Origin: JAFAGX01 sp035623255
GTDB lineage: Bacteria; Acidobacteriota; Terriglobia; Terriglobales; Acidobacteriaceae
Direction: 5' to 3'
DNA: 33,500 nt
Assembly (NCBI GenBank): GCA_035623255.1
Contig: DASPTU010000030.1
Coordinates: forward strand, 1-33,500
Part shown: one piece after another, positions 14,882 to 22,216 of the stretch
Position numbering within the stretch: position 1 is the stretch's first letter
Layout of the letters: every line of letters starts with the position of its first letter
The notes under the pieces: model-generated
What the model was told of the DNA's origin: nothing
Database searches by the model: none
What the model saw: the letters and a program-made list of their open reading frames with translations, nothing else
Translations under genes and position numbers: made by a program

Positions 14882-14951
14882 GGGTGGTTTTTTCCCTCGA
14901 TCTGCACTGGTCTTCGCGGCGTATTTCTATCAAACCTGCCTCATTCTGGCT

Positions 14952-14967
14952 CGCAGGTACGTTGCCA
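14952..14967 (-). promoter_or_regulatory. Sigma-54-type promoter candidate for the M48 gene
   Basis: On the minus strand TGGCAAC-GTAC-CTGCG keeps the invariant GG and GC ten bases apart, as in TGGCACG-N4-TTGCW, with mismatches at less conserved places. It lies about 70 bp before ATG 14881. A sigma-54 activator is encoded at 23.2-24.6 kb. Confidence 0.35.
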
Positions 14968-15060
14968 TTGTGAGCTCGTCTGATGCCACGTCTTCCGCGC
15001 CCGAACAATAGTCTGGTCTTGTGCGGACATTCGATCCTCCACACGTTTGCGAACTGCTTT

Positions 15061-15088
15061 TCAAAAGGGAGGTCTGTTGACCTCCCTT
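15061..15088 (-). terminator. Rho-independent terminator of the first large DUF1269 gene
   Basis: AAGGGAGGTC (15065-15074) pairs perfectly with GACCTCCCTT (15079-15088) across a 4-base loop. On the minus strand the stem is followed by a short T-rich stretch (TTTTGAAAA), 37 bp past the DUF1269 stop at 15125. Confidence 0.8.
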
Positions 15089-15124
15089 AGGGAACAGGTG
15101 TCGAACCAAGCTGAGGGTATCGCA

Positions 15125-15823
15125 TTACGACGCCTTTGCCTTCGCAGCCGCCGCTTTCGCCTTGAGCACCTTGGCCTTTGCCTGCGCCTCACGCTCTGCC
15201 GCCTCACGTCCTTCTTTGGCCTTCTGCAACTGGTCCTGGATCTTTGTATCCAGTTTGTTGATCTTTTCCTGCAGCTTTGCTTTCCAGTCGGCACGAGCTT
15301 GCGCATGCTCTGCCTTCATCTCGGCCAGGTCGGCCTTCATGGCGTTGACGTTTTCCTCGTGAATTGTCTGCTTCACATCAGACAAGGCGCGACGGAACAC
15401 GGTCCCTCCGATCGCTTCCATGCGGGTGTCGACGGGCCTGGTCCAGTCCTCTTCAATTTCGGCGACCAATGCAACTTTTTTTGGCGTTATAACCTTGTTG
15501 ACGTCCTCGATGAAATCCACGCCGATGCGTGCATTGTTCAGGTCGACCGCTGCGCCGGCAACAGTCCCTGTGGCAAGGCCGATGGCGACACCGACCGGCC
15601 CACCCAGCAGCCCGATCAAGCTTCCGAATGCCGTGCCGAGCAGGGTTCCAATCGGTCCGTAGTCGTCTTCTTGCTTTACAGTTGTGGTGCCATCGGCGTG
15701 CTTGGCCAGCACCGCGTAGGCGTAGACGCTGATACTGCCCTCGCCATCGAGCTGAATAAGCGCCCTCTTCCCTTCGTAGGCTTTGGTTTCATTGTCAAAA
15801 ACCACCACTAGCATTCTGTCCAT
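15125..15823 (-). CDS. DUF1269 glycine-zipper protein with C-terminal coiled coil (paralogue 1)
   Basis: A 232-residue protein; ATG 15823 follows AAGGAG. The N-terminal ferredoxin-like half (MDRMLVVVFDNETKAYEGKR, SVYAYAVLAK) matches DUF1269. It is followed by a glycine-zipper hairpin at about 65-95 (GTAFGSLIGLLGGPVGVAIG) that could insert into or across a membrane, then a second alpha/beta part (ITPKKVALVAEIEEDW). From about 150 to the end is a long Lys/Ala/Glu coiled coil (AEREAQAKAKVLKAKAAAA). Function unknown. Such proteins are recurrent in general-stress clusters of soil bacteria, and the zipper resembles bacterial surface and toxin hairpins. Paralogue 2 at 19052-19750 has exactly the same length and about three quarters identical residues. 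Confidence 0.85.
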   Translation of the reverse strand: MDRMLVVVFDNETKAYEGKRALIQLDGEGSISVYAYAVLAKHADGTTTVKQEDDYGPIGTLLGTAFGSLIGLLGGPVGVAIGLATGTVAGAAVDLNNARIGVDFIEDVNKVITPKKVALVAEIEEDWTRPVDTRMEAIGGTVFRRALSDVKQTIHEENVNAMKADLAEMKAEHAQARADWKAKLQEKINKLDTKIQDQLQKAKEGREAAEREAQAKAKVLKAKAAAAKAKAS

Positions 15824-16152
15824 GACACTGCTCCTTCGAAAATGATTTCTCAGGTTGCTACGGTGGCCGGTTCGACGGTCACCTTCGGCCCGAGTCGTTG
15901 TAGCCTTTTCACGAAGCACTGCTGCAGTTCCGAGTTCGTGGTGCCCTGGCCGGTCTAAAGCACAATTCTTCCTGCGGATGACAGCCCCGGTAGCCTTGCC
16001 GGCATGGAATGCACGCGAAATGGAATGCAGTCAGCCATCACGGTGAACTTAAAGTGCACTCAGGTTGCCACGCCAGATTGCGCATGTATTCTTCGAAAAG
16101 GTACACAAAGCGTTGATTCGACTGAATGCAGTTCTCAGGCCCGTCTTGTTGC

Positions 16153-16179
16153 TCTCGTCAGAACGGCGAGATTTCGTCA
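16153..16179. repeat. Repeated element, copy 1
   Basis: TCTCGTCAGAACGGCGA followed after four unlike bases by TCGTCA recurs at 18164-18190. The copy lies about 330 bp upstream of DUF1269 paralogue 1 and about 90 bp before the NtrC-type remnant on the other strand. Confidence 0.5.
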
Positions 16180-16239
16180 GCTGACTGATGAGCCAAAAGA
16201 CTAGGCCAGGATCAAGATCTGCGATAATGGATGTCGACC

Positions 16240-16545
16240 GGCAGGTGCCCGAGGACCACGCCCGTGGATACGCGGATGGAAGCAATCGGCGGAAGTGTTT
16301 TCCGACGCGCGGCAGGAGATCTTTCGCCTGTGGTGAGATGGTCGCCCCGAGCGCGCCTAGGGTACTGATTACCGGTGCCAGCGGCACTGGGAAGGAGATG
16401 GCGGCGCAGTTAATGGGGACGAAAGGCTTGGAGCGCCGCGGCATGAGATCGGCGAGATGCCGGCGGGAACCCCGGCTAAGCTGCTGCGCGTGCTCGAAGA
16501 CCGCAAGCTCGGCCGTCTGGGCAGCGACGTGCAACCAATCTGTGC
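16240..16545 (+). pseudogene. Remnant of an NtrC-type sigma-54 activator with internal deletion and frame changes
   Basis: One frame encodes PRVLITGASGTGKEMAAQL, the Walker A region of the AAA+ sigma-54 activator domain. About 20 codons on, in a different frame, IGEMPAGTPAKLLRVLEDRK and LGRLGSDVQ correspond to the Walker B-distal helix (normally LLRVLQE..FERLGS). The stretch that should lie between, including GAFTGA and the DE-box, is missing. No receiver domain or C-terminal Fis-type helix-turn-helix is visible. It is the wreck of a second NtrC-like gene, unrelated in detail to the intact one at 23.2 kb. Confidence 0.7.
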
Positions 16546-16822
16546 CGCGTTGCTGTCCTCAAGGCGTCCTCATCAAAAGCCGCCAGTCCTACAACTTCGG
16601 TTTACGAAAAAAAGGCGCAGGCATCGATGGTTTCAATCTCCGCCTGCGCCATCTTGCCCTTGGCACGGGGCTGCTACTGTTTGAGGTATGGCTTTGACAT
16701 TTGTTTGCCTGTACGCTGGTCGTTTCTTTAGGCTTTTTCGTTACCCTTCTGTATAGTCGCGATCTGCTCCATCTCTCGGTTTATGGGTTCCTCTTCGCCT
16801 GTTGGCAAGCGCGGAGGCTAGC

Positions 16823-17380
16823 CTAAGCTGCCTTTCTGCTCAAAACGTTCTCGACCTTCTTCTGCTGATCCCGGCTCAGCGTGGTGCTCAGGATCGTGCC
16901 ACCGTAGCCCCGGAAATGATCGGCTACGATGTTTGGGTTGGCGGTGCGCAGGAGTGCGTAGATCGCCGAGTCTCCGGGCTGGATCATCGCCCCGACCTGC
17001 TTGACAAAATCATCGGGGATGCCGAATTCATCCTTCCACCACGTGGCGTCGACAGCACCAGCCCCGGCGCCCAGTGCACCTCCTGCGGCAGCCCCCGCCG
17101 CGAGCGTCCCTGCCGCTGCGGCGCTCGCCCCTCCGGTGAACGGAATGGCGGCCAGGGTGAGCCCTATCAGTGCGCCTATCAGACCGCCCCAGGCTGCCCC
17201 TTCACCGGTGGTCATTTGGTAGCTCTGGTCGACGCGCAGCTTGCCGTTGTAGTCACGGTAAGCGGCGACTGCGTCGTGAAGGTCGACCACCCAGTCATCA
17301 TTCATCGATTGCAACTGGTTGAGTACTTCCGACGCACGGTACATGTCTTTCTTAAAACCAACCACTATCAGTTGTGCCAT
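16823..17380 (-). CDS. DUF1269 glycine-zipper protein, short form
   Basis: A 185-residue protein; ATG 17380 follows AAGGAGG. The beginning MAQLIVVGFKKDMYRASEVL with the following helix and strand is the DUF1269 ferredoxin-like fold. A long Gly/Ala membrane hairpin spans about 60-110 (AWGGLIGALIGLTLAAIPF, then an Ala/Gly repeat), and a second alpha/beta half follows (DFVKQVGAMIQPGDSAIYALL). It ends with a short basic tail and has no coiled coil, unlike the 232-residue paralogues. It lies 62 bp downstream of another DUF1269 gene and is probably co-transcribed with it. Role unknown; likely an envelope or stress-related membrane protein. Confidence 0.85.
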   Translation of the reverse strand: MAQLIVVGFKKDMYRASEVLNQLQSMNDDWVVDLHDAVAAYRDYNGKLRVDQSYQMTTGEGAAWGGLIGALIGLTLAAIPFTGGASAAAAGTLAAGAAAGGALGAGAGAVDATWWKDEFGIPDDFVKQVGAMIQPGDSAIYALLRTANPNIVADHFRGYGGTILSTTLSRDQQKKVENVLSRKAA

Positions 17381-17442
17381 GATTGTCCTCCTTCTTGTGC
17401 TGTGCTTGCCAATTTGATCGTGAGTTTTCCTGATGCTTGCGG

Positions 17443-17979
17443 CTACGCAGCACGGATGTTGTCAATTTCCTTCTTGAGAACATCCGTGTCGGCCTGCAAT
17501 TTAGCCTTTGCGTGCTTCTTTGCCCTGGTGATGGCAGCTTCGACCTTGGCTTGGACATCGGTAGCCGCCACCACCACGAGTCCGCTCGTACCCTCATCGA
17601 GCAACTCACCCAGTTCCTTGAGATCGGATCGCTTCATGCCCCTGGCCACATGCCCTGCGACAGCACCGACCGTTGTCCCAACCGCACCGGCCCCGATCAT
17701 TCCTGTTGCCAGCCCGATCCCGGCGGCAGGAAACAGGGCGACTACCGCGCCGACCGCCAACCCGACAAGAAGTCCTGCTGCTGCACCGTGACGGGTCGGC
17801 TCTTCTACCCGTTTGACGATTACGACCTTCCCGTCCGCCTTGCGGGTGAGCACTGCGGCATCATAAGTGTCGATGATCCCGAGATCGGTATAAAGTTTGC
17901 GGACGGCATCGTAGTCAGCAAGGGCGTCCTTTTCAGTGTCATATTGATTGGCAAGCACAACAAAGGTATCCAGTGACAT
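17443..17979 (-). CDS. DUF1269 glycine-zipper protein, medium form
   Basis: A 178-residue protein; ATG 17979 follows GAGGAGG. The N-terminal half (MSLDTFVVLANQYDTEKDAL, DTYDAAVLTRKADGKVVIVK) is the DUF1269 fold. A glycine-zipper membrane hairpin spans residues 65-115 (HGAAAGLLVGLAVGAVVALF, GLATGMIGAGAVGTTVGAVAG). The second fold half is LKELGELLDEGTSGLVVVAA, followed by a short Lys/Ala-rich coiled tail. It heads a two-gene unit with the short form downstream. Upstream, at 18164-18190, lies a repeated 27-bp element that also occurs before paralogue 1. Confidence 0.85.
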   Translation of the reverse strand: MSLDTFVVLANQYDTEKDALADYDAVRKLYTDLGIIDTYDAAVLTRKADGKVVIVKRVEEPTRHGAAAGLLVGLAVGAVVALFPAAGIGLATGMIGAGAVGTTVGAVAGHVARGMKRSDLKELGELLDEGTSGLVVVAATDVQAKVEAAITRAKKHAKAKLQADTDVLKKEIDNIRAA

Positions 17980-18163
17980 GTCTCCTCCTCTCGGTACCTT
18001 TCGAGTACGACTCCGCGAGCGAAACAAGCGCGGGTGGCGGGGATCGCCATTTTTCTTGCTCAGCAACCGGGGGGCCGAATTCTTCAGGCGCGGCAAGTAC
18101 AGCTAATGAGCCTAGTTAACAGGGGCAAGCCGTGCGTTACGAGGGTAACAGTACTGGCCAGCA

Positions 18164-18190
18164 TCTCGTCAGAACGGCGAATAATCGTCA
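18164..18190. repeat. Repeated element, copy 2
   Basis: Same 17-base block and downstream TCGTCA as at 16153-16179. It lies about 185-210 bp upstream of the DUF1269 gene that starts at 17979. Confidence 0.5.
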
Positions 18191-18297
18191 TAAAGACGCG
18201 GCGAGCTAGAGGGCGCCGAAGCCGCAGCGATCAGAACGCGCGAGTGGACCAGGAATAGTTGTAGACGTAAATCATAAGAAAGAATGTCGGAATCAAC

Positions 18298-18919
18298 GTG
18301 GAAAGCCTCCAGTATCAAGACAGATATGAAGCCGGCAAATTCCTGGCTTCTAGGCTGAATCAGTTCGCCAATAGAAATGACGTGGTGCTGGTGGCATTGC
18401 CTCGTGGCGGCTTGCCCGTTGGGTTGCGAGATGGCCAAGGCGCTCGGTGCGCCGTTGGATGTCTTTGTTGTGCGCAAGATGGGGGCGATTGCATCAGGCG
18501 GCGTAATCGTGTTGAACGAGGATCTCATTCGAGCCCTGGAAATTCCTTGTGAGGTAATACGGCAAGTCGAAGCCGTGGGCTGGCAACAGGTTCATCCATG
18601 CTTCTATCCCATGTTGGCAACACTTGTCGCCCGACCATTCGAGGAGCAGGCCTGGATTTATGAAGTGAAATACGATGGATCCGAATCCTTGCGTATAAAG
18701 AAGGTTCGCGTGAAGGTGCATCCGGAGGAGGAGTTCGTGGTTACGGGCTCTACGGCTCCCGCTGGGTCACGGATCTGCTTGCTCGGCGTTTACAGCGGAG
18801 ACCAATTACTTTACGTCGAAAAAGTCGGGACCGGCTTTTCAAGACCCACTCTGCGGTCGCTTTATCAGCAATTCCAGCCGCTCATTCGGAAAAACGCCGT
18901 CGCTAGTCGACCCGCCTGA
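18298..18919 (+). pseudogene. Composite remnant: phosphoribosyltransferase fused to a gutted ATP-dependent DNA ligase
   Basis: From GTG 18298 the frame encodes YEAGKFLASRLNQFANR and VALPRGGLPVG, the start of a stress-cluster phosphoribosyltransferase. An extra base around 18424-18427 shifts the frame, after which EMAKALGAPLDVFVVRK resumes; about ten residues are then missing before MGAIASGG. The PRPP-binding DDG.ATG motif is absent. After EVIRQVEAV the frame runs straight into a LigD-type ligase: FYPMLATLVARPF, then IYEVKYDGS with the nucleotidyl-accepting lysine. It jumps at once to the far C-terminal VKVHPEEEFVVTGSTAPAGS and YVEKVGTGFS. Nearly all the adenylation domain and the OB-fold start are gone. 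Neither activity can survive. Confidence 0.8.
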
Positions 18920-18921
18920 CG

Positions 18922-19035
18922 AAGCCGGCACGTGTCTTTATCCCACTCGGCGGGGTGGCGGCTTGTGCTTTCGTGTTGCCCTTTTGGCAGCCTCCGAGCC
19001 AGTCTTCTGCACGAGATGGGGGCGTCAGCTTCGAC
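18922..19035 (+). pseudogene. Fragment of the 11.6-kb exported-protein family
   Basis: SRHVSLS, a one-base shift, then LGGVAACAFVLPFWQPPSQ and DGGVSF match SRHVSVSQLGGVAAGAFLSRFWQPPSQ of the exported protein at 11577-12332. Nucleotide identity over the best 22 bases (the CTGGCTCGGAGGCTGCCAAAAG block, reversed) is complete. It is trapped between the ligase remnant and the 3' end of DUF1269 paralogue 2. Confidence 0.75.
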
Positions 19036-19051
19036 GCTGAGAGGTTTTGGG

Positions 19052-19750
19052 TTACGAGGCCTTGGCCTTTGCAACCGCCGCTTTTTGCTTGAGCAGCTGG
19101 ACTTTCGCCTGCGCCTCACGCTCTGCAGTCTCACGTCTTTCTTTGGCCTTCTGCAACTGAGCTTGGATCTTGGACTCCAGTTTGTAGATCTTTTCGTGCA
19201 GCTTTGCTTTCCGGTCGGCATTAGCCTGGGCTTGCTCGGCCTTCATCTCGGCGAGATCGGCCTTCATGGCGTTAACATGTTCCTCGTAAATTGTCTGCTT
19301 CACTTCCGAAACAGCGCGCCGAAACACTGTTCCGCTGATTGCCTCCATGCGGGTATCAACCGGCAACGTCCACTTCTCATCAATTTCGGCAACTAATGCA
19401 AACGTGCTTGGCGTTAAGGCCTTCTTGACGTCCTCGATAAAATCCTCGCCGACAAGAGATTTGTTATCGTCGATCGCGCCGCCGGCCAAAGCACCCGTGG
19501 TGAAACCGACGGCCACACCGACAGGTCCACCCAGCATCCCAATCAGACTTCCAAATGAGAGACCGAGCAGCGTCCCAATTGGGCCAAACTCGTCCTGTTC
19601 CGTCAGAGTTGTCGTGCCATCAGCGTTCTTCGCCAGAACCGCGTAAGCGTAGACGAAGACGCTGCCCTCGGCCTCGAGCTGCATGAGCGCCTTTCTTCCT
19701 TCGTAGGCTTTGGTTTCGTTGTCAAAAACGACTACCAGCATTCTATCCAT
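19052..19750 (-). CDS. DUF1269 glycine-zipper protein with C-terminal coiled coil (paralogue 2)
   Basis: A 232-residue protein, the same length as paralogue 1 at 15125-15823 and alignable without gaps: MDRMLVVVFDNETKAYEGRK, glycine zipper GLSFGSLIGMLGGPVGVAVG, VDTRMEAISGTVFRRA, and the coiled-coil tail AEREAQAKVQLLKQKAA. Conservation is highest in the N-terminal 20 residues and in the start of the coiled coil (NAMKADLAEMKAE). ATG 19750 follows AAGGAGCG. A sigma-54-like -24/-12 pair lies 51-67 bp upstream. The immediate 3' flank is a pseudogene fragment, so the two paralogues now have different surroundings. They may form mixed oligomers; that is conjecture. Confidence 0.85.
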   Translation of the reverse strand: MDRMLVVVFDNETKAYEGRKALMQLEAEGSVFVYAYAVLAKNADGTTTLTEQDEFGPIGTLLGLSFGSLIGMLGGPVGVAVGFTTGALAGGAIDDNKSLVGEDFIEDVKKALTPSTFALVAEIDEKWTLPVDTRMEAISGTVFRRAVSEVKQTIYEEHVNAMKADLAEMKAEQAQANADRKAKLHEKIYKLESKIQAQLQKAKERRETAEREAQAKVQLLKQKAAVAKAKAS

Positions 19751-19800
19751 AATGCTTCGCTCCTTTTCTTCTGTATGGTTCTTCTTCCCTGCCTTCGTCA

Positions 19801-19817
19801 ATGCAATGCAAGCACCA
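19801..19817 (-). promoter_or_regulatory. Sigma-54-type promoter candidate for DUF1269 paralogue 2
   Basis: On the minus strand TGGTGCT-TGCA-TTGCA has GG and GC ten bases apart and a perfect TTGCA -12 element. The -24 half is weaker (TGGTGC for TGGCAC). The start would fall near 19790, about 40 bases before ATG 19750. Confidence 0.4.
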
Positions 19818-19829
19818 TTAGTAAGTCCT

Positions 19830-20126
19830 TCAAAAGAATTGCTCCGCAGTCCGCCGCTGGGCCAGGGAAACGTAATGGGAGAACGCAGTCGGCCCCCTTA
19901 TCATTCTTTCCGTTCTCCTTCGCGCGTATCCGTACTTTGCTTGAGAGTCCGGCGGAACAAGCTCATAGAGCTGGGGAGTGATGACATGCCCTATAACGAT
20001 TCTGCCTCCATACGCTGCTGCCAATGCGATGGCATGAGAAAGAGCCATCTCGGAAGATGAGGAACAATCCGTTACGAACAACACGTTCTTGAACGTAATT
20101 GGTTCAACTGCAGGGACACGAATCAT
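19830..20126 (-). CDS. Truncated universal stress protein
   Basis: A 98-residue frame starting at ATG 20126. Residues 8-62 are the first beta-alpha-beta unit of a UspA domain: ITFKNVLFVTDCSSSSEMALSHAI, AYGGRIVIGHVITPQ and YELVPP. After DSQ the sequence turns into arginine-rich residues without family pattern, and the C-terminal ATP-binding G-x2-G-x9-G-S/T loop is missing. A normal domain has about 140 residues, so this is a broken gene whose 3' half was lost. The start region is healthy, with a sigma-54-like sequence 53-68 bp upstream, and a short product may still be made. Confidence 0.65.
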   Translation of the reverse strand: MIRVPAVEPITFKNVLFVTDCSSSSEMALSHAIALAAAYGGRIVIGHVITPQLYELVPPDSQAKYGYARRRTERMIRGPTAFSHYVSLAQRRTAEQFF

Positions 20127-20178
20127 ATTGTTGTTTCTCGCCAAACTGCAATGTGCGCGGGAACACGCAAACGAGACC

Positions 20179-20194
20179 AGCAATTCAATGACCA
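20179..20194 (-). promoter_or_regulatory. Sigma-54-type promoter candidate for the universal stress gene
   Basis: On the minus strand TGGTCAT-TGAA-TTGCT has the GG-N10-GC spacing and a perfect TTGCT -12 element with a poor -24 half. It lies about 55 bp before ATG 20126. Confidence 0.35.
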
Positions 20195-20390
20195 CTGCTT
20201 CCCGTGCGTAACCAATCATCTGCACGGAATAAAGCCTTAGATCGACTCGCTGAAGATTCCTGTGCGTTGTTGGAGCCTTTGCCCGACGCGGCTTCCAGCT
20301 CGAAGGCGCTATTCTTGTCAGGGCTAGCCGGAAGCGTACAATTCGCTCCTGAGATCGAGTTTGCGGGGCTATGATCGGATTATCGGAATG

Positions 20391-22136
20391 TCATCGCGCC
20401 CCGGCCGACTGCCCATCAGCCGGGCTCGCATATCGCGCCAAAATGAGCCTTGCTATGGGTTGGCGCACATCGCTCACATGCCCCAGCCGACATCGCTGCT
20501 CGATTTTTCTGATGTCGGAAGCCAGGCGATGATCGTAGAAGACATTCGCGATCCATCGCGAAAAGTCTCCGTGGCGCGCGTGATCGCCGACGCAACTGGT
20601 TGGACAGTCCTGTAGCAATGCTGCAAACTGTTTTAAAGATCGCGCATTACAGCCGATCGGTTTGTCGTCTTTGGTGAACACGAATTCTTGTCCGGGTACG
20701 ACATCAAAGTCGAAATACTTTTCCCGGTGCCGAACATGCGTGGTCAGGCGAGGCAGCAGCTTCACTCGCCGAAGTTGTGCTTCAGCTTCCTTTGTGGCGA
20801 CGACAGCCTCGTCCGTGCGCAATTCGCCGAGAATGGCTGTCGCTCCTGGATCCACCTTCCTGTACTTGGCCATTGCAAGCAATGTTTTCATCTCGTGAGC
20901 GTTAGTGAGTCGCTTCGCCACAACAACCTCGATCGCGTCTCGGACGTTGGGGTGCAAATCGGAGGGGCGATACGTGACGATCGTATAGGCGCCCAACTCC
21001 ATATCCAAGAGTTGCTTGATATTTGGCTCATGAAGGAAGTAATGAGCCTCGTCCACGACGATCCGATGGGGCAGCCCCGTCATGCGGCGGAGCGACGCCA
21101 GCATTGGCAACAGTGCCTTCAAATACTCCGCCTTTTCATGGAGATGTACGCGCGACAGATCCACCACAACACTCAAGTCAAAATGCTGGAGAGCGCGAGC
21201 CACGTCTGTCATCGCAGGCGGCTGGTCGGCGGCTTGCAACACAACAACACCAGGCAGCGACTCCAGCCCGCCATAGTCACCTTCCGGATCGATGACACAA
21301 AGGCTGTAGCCCTGTACGATCATTTGTTCGCAAAGAAGGCCAGTGGCCCAGGATTTGCCTGATTGCGTTTCTCCGACGATCAGAATATTGCGCCCGCGGA
21401 TGTCACTCGTGAGTGCTCGTCCGTCCTGCTCTATACCTACGGTAAGCCGATGCCGGCCGAGTCGGCCAACAGGTAACTTCGTCTGAGCTGCCGCCCGCCG
21501 AATGTAAGCGGCAACGGCGCTCGGGCCATCGCCGTTCACCACCTCATCCGCCTCGGCCTGCAGCATTGCACTACCCCAGCCGACGGCGACGGCTAGCTCA
21601 CACTGCGCGAGGAGGTCGTGGTCGTTTTCTGCATCTCCGATGGCAATCGCGTTGTGCGGCGAAAGACGAAGGATATTCAGCGCGTCTCGCAGGCCGGTGC
21701 CCTTGCTGATCGCTTGTGGGAGGACCATGAGGCGGCTGCGGTTGAACAGGATTACGAGCGGCAGTCGCCGCTCTCTAATCGTCGCGAGGATTGCCGGCCC
21801 TCCGGAAGCGTCCGCCTCGACGATGCACTGGCCCGACTTGACTGTGACTCCGCGCCGCCGCAATTCGTCAAAGAAGACTTGCGGCGGAGGATGACCAACC
21901 ATTCGCGTCAGGCCGTTACCAAAAGCGAGAACTGCCCCATTCTCTGCAACTACGGCATCCACGAAATTGAGATCTCCCGCAGCACTCCGCAGATCCGAGA
22001 GGATTCGGCCGGTTACGATGACGACAACAATCCCGCGGGCACGTGCCTCGGCGATGGCAGTCTTCACGTCAGGGGATAGCACGCCGTCTCGTGCAATCGT
22101 CCCGTCATAATCCAGCGCCAACACGCCAAATTTCAT
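20391..22136 (-). CDS. HAD-IIB phosphatase fused to a HerA/DUF87-like P-loop ATPase
   Basis: A 581-residue protein; ATG 22136 precedes the first conserved strand directly, and a TTG 24 bases upstream is possible. Residues 1-215 are a Cof/sugar-phosphatase HAD domain: nucleophile pair Asp9/Asp11 in LDYDGT, Thr42 in VTGR, Lys145 in ISKGTG and GDAENDHD at 168-174. Residues 225-490 are a HerA/FtsK-type ATPase: GETQSGKS Walker A at 255-262, IDPEGDYGG at 282-290, VVVDEAH Walker B at 360-365, and an arginine-containing TYRPSDL near 388. The C-terminus (500-550) has a HARHGDFSRWIANVF motif seen at the ends of otherwise unrelated proteins. Both active sites look complete. A nucleotide-driven motor joined to a small-molecule phosphatase is unusual, and the substrate is unknown. 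Confidence 0.85.
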   Translation of the reverse strand: MKFGVLALDYDGTIARDGVLSPDVKTAIAEARARGIVVVIVTGRILSDLRSAAGDLNFVDAVVAENGAVLAFGNGLTRMVGHPPPQVFFDELRRRGVTVKSGQCIVEADASGGPAILATIRERRLPLVILFNRSRLMVLPQAISKGTGLRDALNILRLSPHNAIAIGDAENDHDLLAQCELAVAVGWGSAMLQAEADEVVNGDGPSAVAAYIRRAAAQTKLPVGRLGRHRLTVGIEQDGRALTSDIRGRNILIVGETQSGKSWATGLLCEQMIVQGYSLCVIDPEGDYGGLESLPGVVVLQAADQPPAMTDVARALQHFDLSVVVDLSRVHLHEKAEYLKALLPMLASLRRMTGLPHRIVVDEAHYFLHEPNIKQLLDMELGAYTIVTYRPSDLHPNVRDAIEVVVAKRLTNAHEMKTLLAMAKYRKVDPGATAILGELRTDEAVVATKEAEAQLRRVKLLPRLTTHVRHREKYFDFDVVPGQEFVFTKDDKPIGCNARSLKQFAALLQDCPTSCVGDHARHGDFSRWIANVFYDHRLASDIRKIEQRCRLGHVSDVRQPIARLILARYASPADGQSAGAR

Positions 22137-22201
22137 GGTGGCTTTGTTACTGCAGCTCAAGTCGATGCTCGGCTTTCGCCATCCGATACTGCAAGACCTC
22201 T

Positions 22202-22215
22202 GCCACTGCAGTGGC
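22202..22215. promoter_or_regulatory. Perfect 14-bp palindrome upstream of the HAD-ATPase gene
   Basis: GCCACTGCAGTGGC is an exact palindrome 66-79 bp before ATG 22136, well placed for a dimeric repressor site. Confidence 0.35.
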
Positions 22216-22216
22216 T

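Noticed and set aside
16658..16675. TGGCACGGGGCTGCT as a sigma-54 promoter
   Set aside because: GG and GC are nine bases apart instead of ten, and it points into a region with no plus-strand gene.
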